A stretch of DNA of 64,000 nucleotides from Phallusia mammillata (GCA_003260075.1 QLIY01000676.1:1-64000), one strand, 5' to 3'. Shown: positions 25,085-38,579, numbered from the stretch's first letter. A program made the numbers and translations. The notes: generated by a model from the letters alone, not told the origin.

Positions 25085-28000
25085 CTCTATTGGTTCGGTT
25101 GATAAAATTTAAAGAGTCACTAAAAAGTAAAATAAATTATCAATAGTTGTTGGCTGTGAAAAACGATCGCAAGATTACCTTATAGTTTAGTTAAACATAT
25201 AGTTTAGTTATATGCATTCATGCTTTAATAACTTTGTATCATGACTTTTGCTGGGTTTTCTACGCTGCTTACTCGGAACTTTACCTTAAAATGTAAGCAA
25301 AAAGTTGTAAAAGGCCTAAATTTGAATGAACAGGCTCGTAAAATTGCTTGGTAAACATTCACTTCTTGTGTGACTCGCTTCGACATCCCCTAATTTGTAC
25401 GGCAACCTTGTCAAATAACAAAATTGTTGTCTACTACCAGAGGATGTTTGGTTGTTTTGGCGCATGGCTCGCTAATAATGCTTTTGGTGTAAGCTGATGA
25501 TTGTTTTGTTGGTTACAACCATTTTACTCAACACTTTACTGAGAAATTGTGAGACTGCTGGTAATAAGAGTGTTTACACTTATCGCTTGATTTAGTTTTT
25601 GTTGCAAGCGACTATTTTAACCCCATATACACTCAAACAACTTTCGAGTTAACATTTTCATTGAAATTTTTTAACTGACAACCTGTAATCACCGGATGTC
25701 CAGCCTGGAAGATTCCAATGCAGAAACTACAACATAAACACTACTAGAGTAACTTTGGCCGTGTCTGAAGTCGCCTGCATAAAAAACTTTTCCACAGCAA
25801 AGTTTATGAACATTGTTATGACTGTGTTCAGTGATGCGGAACGTCCTAATCGAATGATCGTTTATTAAGTGGTGCATCTCACAACCTAAATGAATGCAAA
25901 CTAAAGTAATAGTAGGTTTCGAAACGTTAGACTCGACCAAATATTTACAAACATCTGCAAACAAAGGGTTTGCTTTAAACATCAAGGTGTTTTCACTTGT
26001 GAACAAGTTGGTTGTGATCTGAGCTGTGTTTGGTGATGCAGAAAAAACAGAGTTCAACACAGGATCAAACGCCTGGAATGTTTAAACATGGATTCGAATC
26101 TTGTGCTGGCAACCCAAAGTTCATGTTACACGCCAACAAAAACGAGATTTCTAAGAAAGATAGTGAAGAGAATTATGCGTTTCTTGTAATCTGCAATACA
26201 GGTATAAAAGCATTGTCGATGCGTGAGTTTTAAGTTATGTCATTTAGCATGACTTACTGCATGACTGGGTGAACATTTGTAGTCAAAACGTAAGTATTAT
26301 TTGCCTTATCAACGATATTTCGAAACACCGAAGTAGTTAAACAAATATTTAATACAAAATATTTAACTCTTTTATTATTATTGTAAAACATTAAAAAGAT
26401 TCCCAGTACTTAAAAAAACGCCGTAGCGCTGGCAATAGAGATCATAATTTACTTGTGTTCAAAAATATTATTAGATTTACTTGCAAACTTATTCGTCAAT
26501 CAACATAAAGTCTGCACAGCGTATCCCCGCCTAATGCCTGCTCTAAGTTTTTGCAAAAAAACAAATCCTCAACATCTGATCTGCAGGACTAGGTTCTTCT
26601 GCACTTAATACCTGTTACAAACCTCTCACCTAGAGAACACTTCCAAGTTCGTTGTCAATTCACCTGCTTTGTTTTCAACTGCATCTCAGACAACGCGATT
26701 AACGTTTTTCAGTTTACGCCTCATAAAAAACCGCTGGAACCGCCGAAGAAAAAAGCGTCCTTGCCGAAACAGTGCAGAGCATTGCGCCTCCATAGTCTGT
26801 GACGATACCAAGTGCAAATGACACTCAATAGACTAAAGGCTGTTGTGCATTCTGCATTCTTGCTTGAGGCAATACAGAATGAAGAAATGAGATTATATCA
26901 ATACTCATACAAAACAAGCATAAATCCTCTTTCAGAGTATAGAAACTGTTAAATTGCATCAACATCATAATAAAATGGTTAGGCCTGTTTGCTTGGAAAG
27001 ATATCTGCATTAAACGCTTTACTGATTTTTAACTCTGTTAGCCGCCGTCTTTTTATCACAAAATTCAACTTAACATTCGTCGCCAAGGCCATTAAAAAAG
27101 CGGTCAGCCGTTAAATCCTGAAAGTGATTGGAATGCGATTCGTTTTACTCGTTTTGTTGGAAAGAAATCAAAATTGGCTTGAGATGAAACTGAATTACTT
27201 CGTGATGTACTTCAACAATATTTGCTTTAACTGGCCTGTTCCCATTTCTTTCTAATTGTATTCTGCAAAGTTTAAACCTAAATGTTTTAACTTTATTTTA
27301 TTCAAGTTGAGTTTAGTTGAGTTTATTTCGTTTGATGAACGAACAGATAGTGACACAACTGCACTAAAACAATCACCAAGCCTGAAATAACTACAATACG
27401 TTGAAACGTTAGGAGCGCGAAACATTGAAAGGCACCATTGGTGATTCACAATTGTTAACGCCCTCGCAAAAATGTACTTGTTTGCTTAAAGAAACATCGC
27501 AAAAGTTTAGTTTTTATGTTTTGTTTCGCTAAAAGACGCTTATTTACTAAGACTTTATGGTGACCTACACAAATGTGAAGCACAAGCGTCGATAATAGCA
27601 AATTATACTCCACTAACACCCTTGGAAACACTCAATAACAGTCTTGCTTTTCTCTATTTGACAAATTGTTGCTGTGACGTTTCAACGCTGGTTTCAAAGT
27701 AAAGTTATTTTGAAAATCTAATTTGGGCCGTTAAAGGTCAAAGCGTAAAAAGGTCACAGTTACTTCACGCTATCTTTGCGCTTGGTTGATTGTTTTTTTA
27801 AAGCAAGGTAACATATATGGTAACTTAAGTAGTTCGTCCCGAACTGTTCAAAGTCATACGCTTGCCACATTTATTCGTTAACATGGTGATGACTTTATGA
27901 TCAAAGAACATGTTTTTTTATTTAGCGAGTCCAAGAGAGTTTTGACAAGTGTTTTAAAACCTTACTGAGCATTCTGAGAAATTCATTTACCGGAATACGA

Positions 28001-28593
28001 AAAGTTTCAGCTTCCTATACTTATATTTCGAATACTTTATGCAACAATTTAAAAAACATAAAATTAAACTAACTTTCAGTCCAGGTTACAATTTTACCAA
28101 AGATGTTGACAATAATCAACTTCATTACTGCCTTGATCAAAGATGGCAATCTTTCTACAAATTCGAATCTCATAACTCGATAATAAAGCTGACTTAATGT
28201 GGAAAAGGTACAACCCTGGTTTAACATTCTTTGGATATTGTGGTTAAACGTTCCACTGAAACCAACCAATATTTCTAGCTTTGCACCTGCACACTCAGTT
28301 GATATTGAAGTGTTCTCGGTATTCGACATTTAGACCATTATTACGTAAACCGCAAAGTCATTCTAACCTTACAGAAGAAACCACATTGTTTTGTCGCATA
28401 GCCTCCTGCAGCTTATGAGGAATTTTGGTGTTTATCGATATTAAGTGATGCATAAAAGCAAAATCAAACGCTTGAAGTCAAATTCAATTCCACAGGACTA
28501 AACACAAATGCTTTTCAAAAAAAGTATGTACAGTATACCCCTGTAAGTGTTTTTTCATTCATTACTTTCTTTGTGCCTGAATGTGGTTTAAAC
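25085..28593. other. Long spacer upstream of CYP-A
   Basis: About 3.5 kb with no supportable gene. A 123-codon open frame at 25689-26060 on the minus strand has no recognised motif or splice partners, and shorter ones at 27252-27449 and 28069-28329 are similar. CYP-A promoter elements probably lie near 25100-25600 but none is recognised. Confidence 0.4.
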
Positions 28594-28959
28594 CAGTGTT
28601 CTTCAACCTTTTTTGGTTTGGTGAAGCCTTAAAGTTGTTGTGACGAACTCATGCACCCTGTTTATCAAAACTTTTGACGTAAACATTTTTGATCAAAAAC
28701 TTTTGACGTAAATTAACGCCAATCCGCACTATGCGCAATACGTCTTTTGAAGTAGATATATGTCAACCGCACTGAAAGTGTTAGACAAAAACATTTAAAA
28801 AAAAGCAGAGGTTCATTTATACATCAGTTGAAACCTACATTTTTTTTCTAATATCCTGAAAGTCAAATATTAATGGTTTATTAAAAGTTTGTGATGCACC
28901 CTTGTATACATTTTCGTACTGGTGCACCCCATGCCGTGCACACCGGTTGAAGAGCACTG
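28594..28959. mobile_element. hAT (Buster-like) MITE, 366 bp
   Basis: The ends are CAGTGTTCTTCAACC and the complement-like GGTTGAAGAGCACTG. The exact 8-bp duplication is GTTTAAAC (28586-28593, 28960-28967). It is intergenic between CYP-A and CYP-B. Confidence 0.92.
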
Positions 28960-29156
28960 GTTTAAACCATGCTTCAATCTTTTTAGGTTTCAGATTCAGC
29001 TATTTACAAATTTAAAGCAAAATGCAAGTGGTAAACGTCAAAAGTGTCCAAATTTTTCATTGCTTACAATATCATGACCTTTCTCTTGTTTTTTTCTTGT
29101 GCACAATTTGTCTCACTGTGGTTTTCCATATTAGCACAGGTTCGCAATGTAACTGA

Positions 29157-29345
29157 AAATTGCAGTATTTTTTCTTGTAGGATTTTGTTTGAATATCTCA
29201 TCACCAGAAAGATGTATCGATTATTGTAAGATTTGGTTGCAATGTTCTTGTGGGGGGGGGGTTTTTTCTTGTAGGATGTTGTTTGAATATCTCATCTCCA
29301 GAAAGATGTATCGATTATTGTAAGATTTGGTTGCAATGTTCTTGT
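29157..29345. repeat. Duplicate around G-run join 29252-29261
   Basis: The segment TTTTTTCTTGTAGGATTTTG to GCAATGTTCTTGT occurs on both sides of the run with two or three substitutions. Confidence 0.85.
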
Positions 29346-29482
29346 ACTTAATTTAACCACGAGGTTAAGGTAAATAATTACATTTTTTAACTTCAAGCTT
29401 TATGAAAAATTGGCACCGTGACAACCTTTCAGTCACATTGGAAATGCAACAACTGCTGTACCCGGTGGTAGAGTTATATATG

Positions 29483-29853
29483 CAGGGTTGCCATCGACAT
29501 GGAAAACAAACGAAAAATCAAAAATTTTATACGATACGAAACAAACCTGTTTGAACAAATCTTTGCATTGATACGAGTCATGACTCATGACATATCACAT
29601 GCCATATTTTTTGCCATAGACGATCTGTTCCAGCAACTTTTTGTTCGTAGAATTTACTTCGGGTATCTCAGGACATCTCAGGTCATAGCTTTACTTCTAC
29701 TTGTGGCAGGGATTTGAATTGTAATATTTAAAAATAAGACAAAATAAGGACTCGAGTCATAAACAAGGACGTTTCTCAGAAATATTTTTTTCTACGACAT
29801 TGTCCTTCCAAATAAGAAAAAATCTTAGAAATAAGGACGATATGGCAACCTTG
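29483..29853. mobile_element. hAT-like element with CAGGGTTGCCAT ends, 371 bp
   Basis: The left end is CAGGGTTGCCATCG and the right end is complementary to CAAGGTTGCCATATCG. The 8-bp duplication is TATATATG/TCTATATG (one mismatch). The interior matches the element at 31391-31842 in the other orientation (shared CTTATTTCTAAGAT and CCTTATTT). Confidence 0.8.
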
Positions 29854-30983
29854 TCTATATGGCACTAAACGATTGAGGTTTCATAGAAATAACACGCAAA
29901 TCAACTTAAAAACCTTATTCTTTAGGTTAACCCTATTCCAGTCTTAATGTTAATTTAAATAACTGCGCTCTTTACGCTATCTATCGGTATTTAGCTAACT
30001 TTTCCACTGGGAGTTTGTTAGTAGTTCTACCGATTTTAAGCATTAGGATTTCTTTCAATAACTTCAAAATGTTATTATCGATTATTTTTTGTTGTCAACA
30101 GTTAAATGTTAGCTTTTGTTTAAATATTGCTTATGCGGTAAAAACCGTTATTAAGTCATGTTGGAATTTCATCAATGAGAGAAATACCATATTATTTGTC
30201 ACTTTTATTAATCTATAATAATGTAAATGCTTTTGTAAACTTTGAAAACGTTTGTTGTAAAATTTTGAGGTAACTGACAGAACAATTACGTAATGTAATG
30301 GCCCAATCATGAGTTCACAGCAAAACGATGACAATAAAATTTCGAAGTAAAAGATTATCATAATTTCGTTCAGTTTTAAAAGGTTAAAAACAGGATTTTG
30401 CTTTTCAAGCGGATAAGAACTATTTGCCAAGTTATAGTGTGAATGTGTACGACCTCGACAGCCTCAACATGACCGCAGCACATAATCTACAGGTTACATT
30501 TATCATATGGTTGATTGCAGCTGTTGATGCATTACGATTACAGTATTTATCAAAAAATCAATTTTCTGCCATCTGTACAAAAAGGTCTATCATTTCTCGC
30601 CCCATCCCCCCAAAAAAGAAAACGTTTTTCAATCTAGTTAATACACATAAACTTGCACGTTGCAATACCGTAGTGATGTAGTTTTACATGCAATAAACTT
30701 TTTGTTTTAGGTGATATTTTCCTTAAATCCTCATATCTACATGACTGCGTTTTACGCACGAAAATAGGCAGGCAAATAAAAGACAAGAATCTATAGCTAG
30801 TAGTTAGTAAACAGTTATACAGTAGTTTACAAAACAACAAATAGAATATACAGTTTATAACTCGACATTATCAAAACTACAATAAGCGCTAAAACAGCAA
30901 TATGCTGTGTAACAATGTTCGCAAAGTTACACGTTTTGTATGATGATGTTAGTAGTAATAATATAACACATGGTTCTGTTTGG
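29854..30983. other. Spacer downstream of CYP-B
   Basis: No gene is seen. Open frames at 30131-30430 and 30424-30681 have no motif support. Confidence 0.4.
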
Positions 30984-31438
30984 TTAATTTCTGGGCGTAA
31001 ACTTGAGTTTAAACGGGTACGGACTCAAGATGGCGGCAGAGTCGCCGGCCATGTCAACATTTGCGTCACTAGCGGCGATAGTGACGTCAAACTTGTAAAA
31101 CATAGCAACCACATCAGCTAAAATTTCAGTTTCGGCGATTCTTTGACCGACGCAAGAGCGCCACCCAATGCCGAAAGGAATCACGTGACCGGACTTCTTG
31201 AACGCTCCTGATTGGTCCAAATGCCGTTCCGCTCTAAAGGTTTCAGGATCCGGTGCCCAGAATTTCTTGTCATAGTGGACGCTCCATATATTGGGCATGA
31301 CTGCCATTCCCTTTGGAACCTTATATCCCATGAGACTCGTGTCCTGTATAACAGGCACAGAAATTGTTTTAAGCTATTTAAGCCTATAAGCAGGGTTGCC
31401 ATACCGTTCTTATTTCTAAGATTTGTCCTTATTTTGAA

Positions 31439-31508
<70 letters not shown>

Positions 31509-34500
31509 CAAATCCTAGCTACAAGTAAACGTAAACCCATAGACCTGAGCTGTCGGAAGATACACGAAGTGTTTTCTACGAACAAGGGTTTGCTGGAACA
31601 GATTGTTTCCGGGGGGGGGGGAATATTGTCCTTAGACCTGAGCTGTCGGAAGATAAACGAAGTGTTTTCTACGAACAAGGGTTTGCTGGAACAGATTGTT
31701 TCCGGCAAAAAGTGTGGCATGTGATATGTCATGGCTCGTATAAATGCAAAGATTTCTTTGAAAACGTTGTTTTGTTTCGTATGACAATTGAAATCTTAGG
31801 TTGTCCTTATTTTAAGGTCCATGTCAATGGCAACCCTGCATGCCTACAAGCCTTTAGATTCGGGGTGGGATACAATATAGATCAAAGTTTTTGTTTCACA
31901 CATATACTGTACAAACTGTACTGTTACTGTTTAGGTAACCACCAACATAACTAACGTGAAACTAGGTCATAGCTATTTGATATGTTTCCTCTGAACAAGG
32001 CATGACCGACGTATGATGGATCAGTCAAGGATATGACTAACTTCATGCATTAGAAGATACAGCGCATTTGACTCAAAGGTATTTTTGTATGAACCATTTT
32101 TCGCGTGCGCAATATCCTTCATTTTATTTCATAGCATTTGTTCTATACTTTATCTCAGAAATACAGTTGGGTCTGTTTAACTAAGCTCTACCTCTTGGAC
32201 GTAATGGAAGAGACTTGTTGGTGCAATTGGTCGAAGACGGAAAGATTCTTCAATAACAGCTCGGGTGTAATGTAGTTCATCTTTTTTGTGGGTAATCGCA
32301 CCTCGGACGGGAGATGGACAGCCTACAAAGTATGACGCAAATTGAATGTGTGATTTGTTTACTGCTGACGTACGGAAGTAGGGTCCCCAAGAATGAAAGT
32401 GACTGTTTTTAAAAACGTCAAATAGTGGGAACATGTACATTTAAAAGTGGTTTCATTTAGTTGCTGTTGTTACTTAAAAAACGTTGGTGTTTCACCTAGT
32501 GTTAGCTTGCCTTACATGTTATGCAGGAGGGACCTATACAGCTTAAATACGGCCAAAAGGAGGGCCTTAAAATAAGTAAAAACCACCGTGTAAAAGGGAA
32601 CCATGCGTGACCGTCGCAATGCACCGAGCATGCAAGACTGAGCACCAAGCGTTAACGTGAGATGCTCCAAGCGTTAAAGTGAGATGCTCGGTGCTCGACC
32701 AAACAGAACAATTGCAGTTTTGGGGGGGGGGTCTAGTACCAAGTTAGCAGTTAGTGGTATCATGTTGAACTAAATATCAGCAAATTCATATTCTAAGTGC
32801 TAAAATATAGCTTGTTAAAGATTCGGTTCTCAATTATTGCATTAATATTGTAGGTGAATTAAAATCGTTTAAATTTTCGTTTTGTTTTCCAAGTATCAGA
32901 CATTGCAGTAAATATGGCCTGCTTGAAGTAACCCACACAAACAATCAACAGGCTTTGAGTCATTGTTTATGGTAGCAAACTGTACATTTAGGCGCAAGGG
33001 ACAATCATATTAACAACAACAATCAATAAACGTCTCCGTTACCTTTCAAAACGTTGTCAAGCTCTTGCTGCATTCGCTTTTTAGTTTCTGGATTTTTCAT
33101 CATAAACAAAACGACCCAGAGAAACGCTGATGCTGTTGTGGTGGAACCCGCAAACACAAAATCTTCCATAAGGACCGCCAGGAATTCCTTTTCCTCCCTT
33201 GTTGGGTTTTCAAAAACTGAAGCAGATTGAAACAAGAATACTTAATAATAAACTGTTGCTGCCGGGCATAATGTATTAACAAATTTGTAGCTCTTCCAGC
33301 ACGTTTTATTATAATATACCGACGTTTCGATGTCCTGTACGAGTAACCTACCTTCATCAGGGTAATGACACAAACTTAAGACACAAAAGCAACATGGGCT
33401 ATGAAACACACAAAAACGCAGTGTTAGCAAGCTGTATAGTGTCTAAAGATTTCACCAAAACATTACACAGAAAAGCATGTGGTTTCGTCATATGCTTACG
33501 CCGGTCTCTTCGTAACAGGATATGAACAACTTACATGTACGAAAATGTAAAATATTCTATAACATCAGCAGCTAATGTGGTTGTTTCATCATCACTGCTT
33601 TCTTGGTGTTTTTTTCGATAGTACCAGTATATTATTATGTGTGTTGTGAAACATAAATATGCACTTGTTTGTGTGTACCAATTTACGTACCGTTGTTTTG
33701 TGTGCGTCGATTTTCAGTCTGCCTTCATACTGAATCGTTATTTTTTTTGTAATTTACCTTTGTAGAAACTCGTCACAAAGTCCGGCGTATCCCGGTTTTC
33801 TGCGGTACGCTCATCCGCTAAAGCAAGCAGTTTTTTGATAATTTTTTGACGATTGCTGTCAGCGTTGGAAATAAACCTGCGAAGTTAATAAATGAAATAT
33901 CATTGCACAACACAAAAAGCAGGAACGTTGCAAGCAATGCAGTTTTTTGTTTGTTGCAAATTAACAAATTGGGCACGTTTTTGGGGCACGAATAAGTCTT
34001 CTATTATGCAGTTGCCTGAAGGCAGTGGTCATAACTCCTGGTTGCAAATTCTTTGAACACTTGTACGGGCCTTCAAAATGTATTGCCTCATTTGTCGAAT
34101 TGTCTCAAAGAGCGGTTTGCAAGCTTTGTGGCATTTGTATTACGGCATTATTTGCAAATTCTTTGAACACTTGTACGGGCCTTCGAAATGCATTGTCTCT
34201 TTTGTCGAATTGTCTCAAAGAGCAGTTTGTGCGATAAATACAACTAGCCTATAACTCTGTAAAGTGTAAACCATATTTTGTTTTGCCCCATTGACATTTT
34301 TAATGCCATACTGACCCCTCTTTGCAAAATTTCAAACTGCCTGGAGGAGGAGTTAACGATTGTAAGTAATGTGCTTATTAATGTCAGCCGGTTAAGTGGA
34401 TGAAATTGCCTTATGTTTGAGTCATTATTTTCACAATTAAAACCAATACGGATGCGGATAATATGACTTATGTTGACCTAATTCTCGTTGGGACATAACA

Positions 34501-36226
34501 CATGTGTTTTCCAGCACAAATATTGTATTTTATTATATTTGGTTCATCCAAACTTGAAACACAATAACATATTATAAAAAGTTCACAAGAAAAACATAAG
34601 ACACTGCTGGGAAAACCCAGAGAATGGAAAACTATTTAAGTTTATGGTTGATTTGTTGCGCAATTCGGATATAATAGACTTTATTTAAACGTGTTTCGTG
34701 AGTTGCTTCGTACTCAGTCTGACAAAATATTTGAGGGTTAGCCTTTATTTACCTGCTCATCGAAGGAAGGCGGCCAAGCCAGGGCACCAAAAACAAGACT
34801 GTGAATTTGGGATCCCGTATGTCAGCATATACGAGCGTAACCAAGTCATTCAATGCACTGTCTGTTGCTTCATATCGGCGGGAGAAGCATGTCTGTAAAA
34901 AAAAACATGTCTCAGTGTCCAAACTTTTTGAAACAAAAAATGGACTTTGGTCAACGTCTTAGGGTCTCTGCATGGTTGACTACAAGACCGTTTTTTTCTA
35001 GTGAAACCACAGAGACAGTCAAAGAAGTTGCTTGCTTCGGCTGACCTTGGCAAAGTATTAATGCATTATTAACACATGTGTATGCAAAAAAATAACTAAA
35101 AGATAATTTAAAATACCTGCATGACTACATTGGCCATTGACGACAACACAAGCTCTTTTATGTCGCTTTCGCCTTCAAGTTTTGATAAACTTTCTTGCAA
35201 ATGTTCCGTTTCTGGGGGGGGGGACCATCCTCAATCGCTGTGACAATAATACATACTTAAAAATTCCATTGCAACATGAAGGAAATTAAACTTTTTATTT
35301 TTTACGTCTTTCGTTGCCTTGCAATGGAAGGTAGTTGGTGCTTACAGACAGCGCAAATGTTTTTTAGCAAACATTGGTTAAAATGTCTCACAAATATCAG
35401 AGTCTTGCTGTTATCTACATTTTTAAATCGGATTGAAAGCGACCCTGGTAGTTCATAGTAACTTACTGTGCCAAATGTCTGTGAAACTTTCACGTGCAAA
35501 TTTTCTCCATTTGGTCCATAAGTCATCATACTGTTTGAAGAAAAGTCCTTTGTTGTCCCGAGCGGCTTTTAGCACTTTCGCCTCCAGACGACCGGAATAA
35601 GCAGTGGCCTTTTCAATAAACGCTTCTTGGAAAGCTTCAAATCTGAATAAAACACATTTAATAAAGGCACTGCCCCAAAAGGGTAAATTTCACTAATGCG
35701 GTCCCAATCAGCGCCAGCTCCCGTACTGTATAAACACAAAAGAGGTACATCACAGGGTTTACCAGAAATGTTGTACTTGTAATTTGCTGTAAAGCGTTGC
35801 ATTACACTACATGTATACGATTACACATGTATAACCTACGAATACATATGTATAACCCTCGGTATATTTACGCTCTTTCGCCTGAAAAATGTCACTTAAC
35901 ACCTTTTCTGGCATTTATCTAAACCAGACGTTAGGGTAAACGTTCCAGCAAGCTTTGCAACATTTGTATTACACCATTACTTTAGTTTTTTTCCAATAAC
36001 AAATTTGCATGTAAATACAATGTGGTCATTCTACTAACCCATTTATGACAAGGGTGTCTGTGGGTCCGAACCGAACCTTGTAAACATCCCCGTAGTCTTC
36101 TTCTGCCCATTGAGTCAAGCTCTTTTCCTTATATTTAATCAAACTTAGCGCGGATCCAACTATCGGGAACCCCCACGGACCTGGCAAATCTCTCAATTCT
36201 TCGTTGTTGCTTTGACTTCCGGCCAT
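30984..36226 (-). CDS. Cytochrome P450, clan 2 (CYP2-like), CYP-B; exon 3 interrupted by a G run
   Basis: This is the middle gene of the P450 trio. Eight coding exons: 36039-36226, 35467-35642, 35117-35237, 34753-34892, 33758-33876, 33043-33216, 32192-32322 and 30984-31343. An in-frame TAA upstream fixes the start. The hinge DLPGPWGFP begins near residue 13, so there is no membrane anchor. The I-helix is FAGSTTTASAF (no acidic residue), ExxR is EESFRLRP and the haem loop is PFGIGWRSCVGQR. Exon 3 is 121 nt against 119 in both paralogues, because 10 G at 35214-35223 replace a short stretch and shift the frame by two. This is most likely an assembly fault, since everything else is intact (468 residues if corrected). 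The last exon of the paralogues is split here by an extra 848-bp intron after HYVQE, which holds a transposon. Confidence 0.92.
31391..31842. mobile_element. hAT-like element with a 69-base G run, inside a CYP-B intron
   Basis: The ends are CAGGGTTGCCATACCG and ATGGCAACCCTG. CCTATAAG on the left and CCTACAAG (31843-31850) on the right are probable 8-bp target copies. It is related to 29483-29853. It contains G runs 31439-31507 and 31611-31621; the second separates diverged copies 31537-31610 and 31635-31705. Confidence 0.7.
32640..32731. repeat. Short tandem repeat and G run in a CYP-B intron
   Basis: Units of GTTAACGTGAGATGCTCCAA type repeat near 32650-32700. Ten G at 32722-32731 follow, without visible duplicated flanks. 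Confidence 0.5.
33317..33364 (-). ncRNA. Hammerhead ribozyme-like motif
   Basis: On the minus strand TACC is directly followed by CTGATGA (33354-33360). Then come 25 variable bases, GAAAC (33324-33328), GTC (33321-33323) and GGTA, which pairs with TACC as stem I. ACGT between GAA and C is self-complementary, as expected for stem III of a dimeric hammerhead. Stem II is weak, perhaps 3 bp. It lies in a CYP-B intron and may be a Penelope-like or retrozyme remnant. Activity is not shown. Confidence 0.5.
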
Positions 36227-38579
36227 AGTAACTAACAGCTTGATAGTTTAAAAAACGCTGTAAAACGTGGACCTGCTTGGTACAAATAATAACAATACGA
36301 AGTTCTCCAAAACAGCACCTTTCTGAAACTGGTAAGTTTTGTAAACCTTTCTAGTATCACAAGTAAGTGCAAAAACTGCATACCAAATAAGCGCAAACTT
36401 TAGTCACTCCAAAAGGGGGTTTAAAATAGCATTTCTTAAAGCTTTTGCAAAACTGTTTTGCCGAGTTACTTCCTCTTTCAACAATGCTATTGTGTATACA
36501 AAGGCTTTTTGAAAAGTATTAAGAACCCTTATTAACCGTCGAACAGTTTATTGTCGATCACAACAACATATGGTCGCGATGTAACACCGGAAAGAGGGAG
36601 CATTGTACTCGTCACGAATTAATCACTGTTTTTGAAGCCAGTGTGTTCTGTTATGCTTTGCTAGGCTTAGCGGAGATCGTGCATAGTAAAAGCTATGATG
36701 ACAAAACCCTCATACTTGGTAAACGGTTGCACATTATCTTGTGTTGAAAAACAGCACCCTCGCTAACGACAATACTGCTAAAGAACTAAACCTTCCTCTC
36801 CGTTCCCTATTATCTTGTCTTCTTGATGCGCTTGATTGATTTCTTAGTGCAAGGTTGCACACAGGAAGGCTTCCTGCAGTCAACTGTCACATCACCTTGC
36901 ATTGTTGTAAACCAGTAAGCCAAGGAGGCTATGCTGCTCTTCAATCAAAATCTGCTTTATCAATATATGCTGCAAGCTTGTTCGGACGCCCAGGCCAACC
37001 ACTGAAAACAGAGGCAGCCACACCGACTTAGCGGATCGCTGATCACGCTCAGGTTTAGGCGCTTGTAACTAGTTTGCCCCAAGCAACCGACTGTAATTCG
37101 AAGAAAAAATTTGCCCGCGGTCGCACAAAAACTTGTCCTGATTTGGCCTCAAGCTTATCAATTAGTTTTACACTGAATCGAGTTTCAGCAAACAAACCTG
37201 CAAAGCCCGCATAACTTACAACTTACTGCTCTGCGGAGAAATGAAATTAAGGCTTGTGGGCGTTTGCCTCGACCAATCGACAGGTCATAGCATGCTTTAT
37301 GACGACATACTTTGCTGACTGTTTCCTCTGACTAAAACTCGACGACAGGCACGGGAGTAAACTGTCAACAAAACCGCGGTAGTTTAAGCGTTTAACTCTA
37401 GATTTCATTACATCCTAAAATGCCTTTATTTCTATTTCTACATTATTTCTGTTTCTGCAAAAGTGTAAATGCTGGTCAACTTTACTGCTTGGTAACCCTG
37501 AGACTGTCAATTTCACATCTATTTGAAACATTGCTTCTCAACACTTTTGCGCAAAAAGTGAAGAACAGTTCTCCTTTGATTATAATCAATTATTATCCAT
37601 GCCTCGCTTAACACGTAATTGATGGGTTATATGAGGTAACAATGGAGGAACAAACGATTATTTGAACATTGCCAATCACAGCATATTGAAATATTTTTAA
37701 ACAGTGTGAGTAAGCGAGTTAGCTATTTACACAAAAATGTGCAATGTTCTACTTCAGTGCACTGGTATGCGACTTGAATGTTTCTACAGCGAAGTTTAAG
37801 GAATTCAATCATCCATTTTCTTTCCTTGTCGATTGTTTTCGCGTCAACTAGAAAGGATGAGTAAGTAGCCTACGTACTTTGGTTCAGGCCTTTTTCTGCA
37901 TGATTTTTGCAATGTAGCTAGGGTATTAATTTTATGCGGACCTATCGTGTCCTAAAAACGTGCCCTTCAATGGAAAAGAAACTCAATTCTGTGCAGTTTG
38001 CTTTATTTGGACCAATGCATCAAAATAGGTTTTGCAATAGTTGGTAAATATATCTATGTATAGTGTATCTAATCGTTACATATGATTAAAATTTTAGGCA
38101 GTTTTGCAATAAAAAAGGGATTAAACTGGTTTCGACAAAAGACTTTTCCCAGAAAGGAATTTGTCAAATTGTGAACACTTTTTTCACTGCAAGTTTATTT
38201 GGCACAAGAAAATACATACAACGTCAAAAATAAATTGATTAGGAATATAGAAGGTCGATCAGCATGTATGATATAATTGAGTTGTGAAAGAACAACTTTA
38301 TGTGTGCGCATCAGTCCATGCATAGTGCATTAATTTTCCACATACTGCGAAAAATGCATCAATAAAAACATTTACGGGAGAACAATATTTACATTTCATG
38401 AAAACTAATGCTGAAAAATTTAAACACAAATACCAGCTAGAAAAGACGAATAAAAATATGAGTACGCTGTAAATTCTCAGTACGCCTCGAAGTAAAGCTA
38501 AAAGTCGTTGTCGCATCAAACTTAGAAGTTCCATGCCAAATACTTTGCGACGAAACTGCTGGTTTTTATCCGGTTTCGA
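36227..38579. other. Spacer between CYP-B start and CYP-C stop
   Basis: About 2.3 kb, with the CYP-B promoter side on the left and the CYP-C 3' flank on the right. I see no repeat boundaries, no conserved open frame and no recognised regulatory motif. Confidence 0.4.

Noticed and set aside
25689..26060. 123-codon minus-strand frame upstream of CYP-A
   Set aside because: It has no recognisable domain, no splice partners and sits in a repeat-rich spacer; length alone is not enough.
31212..31724. 170-codon plus-strand frame with a Gly run
   Set aside because: It is antisense to CYP-B, passes through the 69-G run, and shows no coding features of its own.
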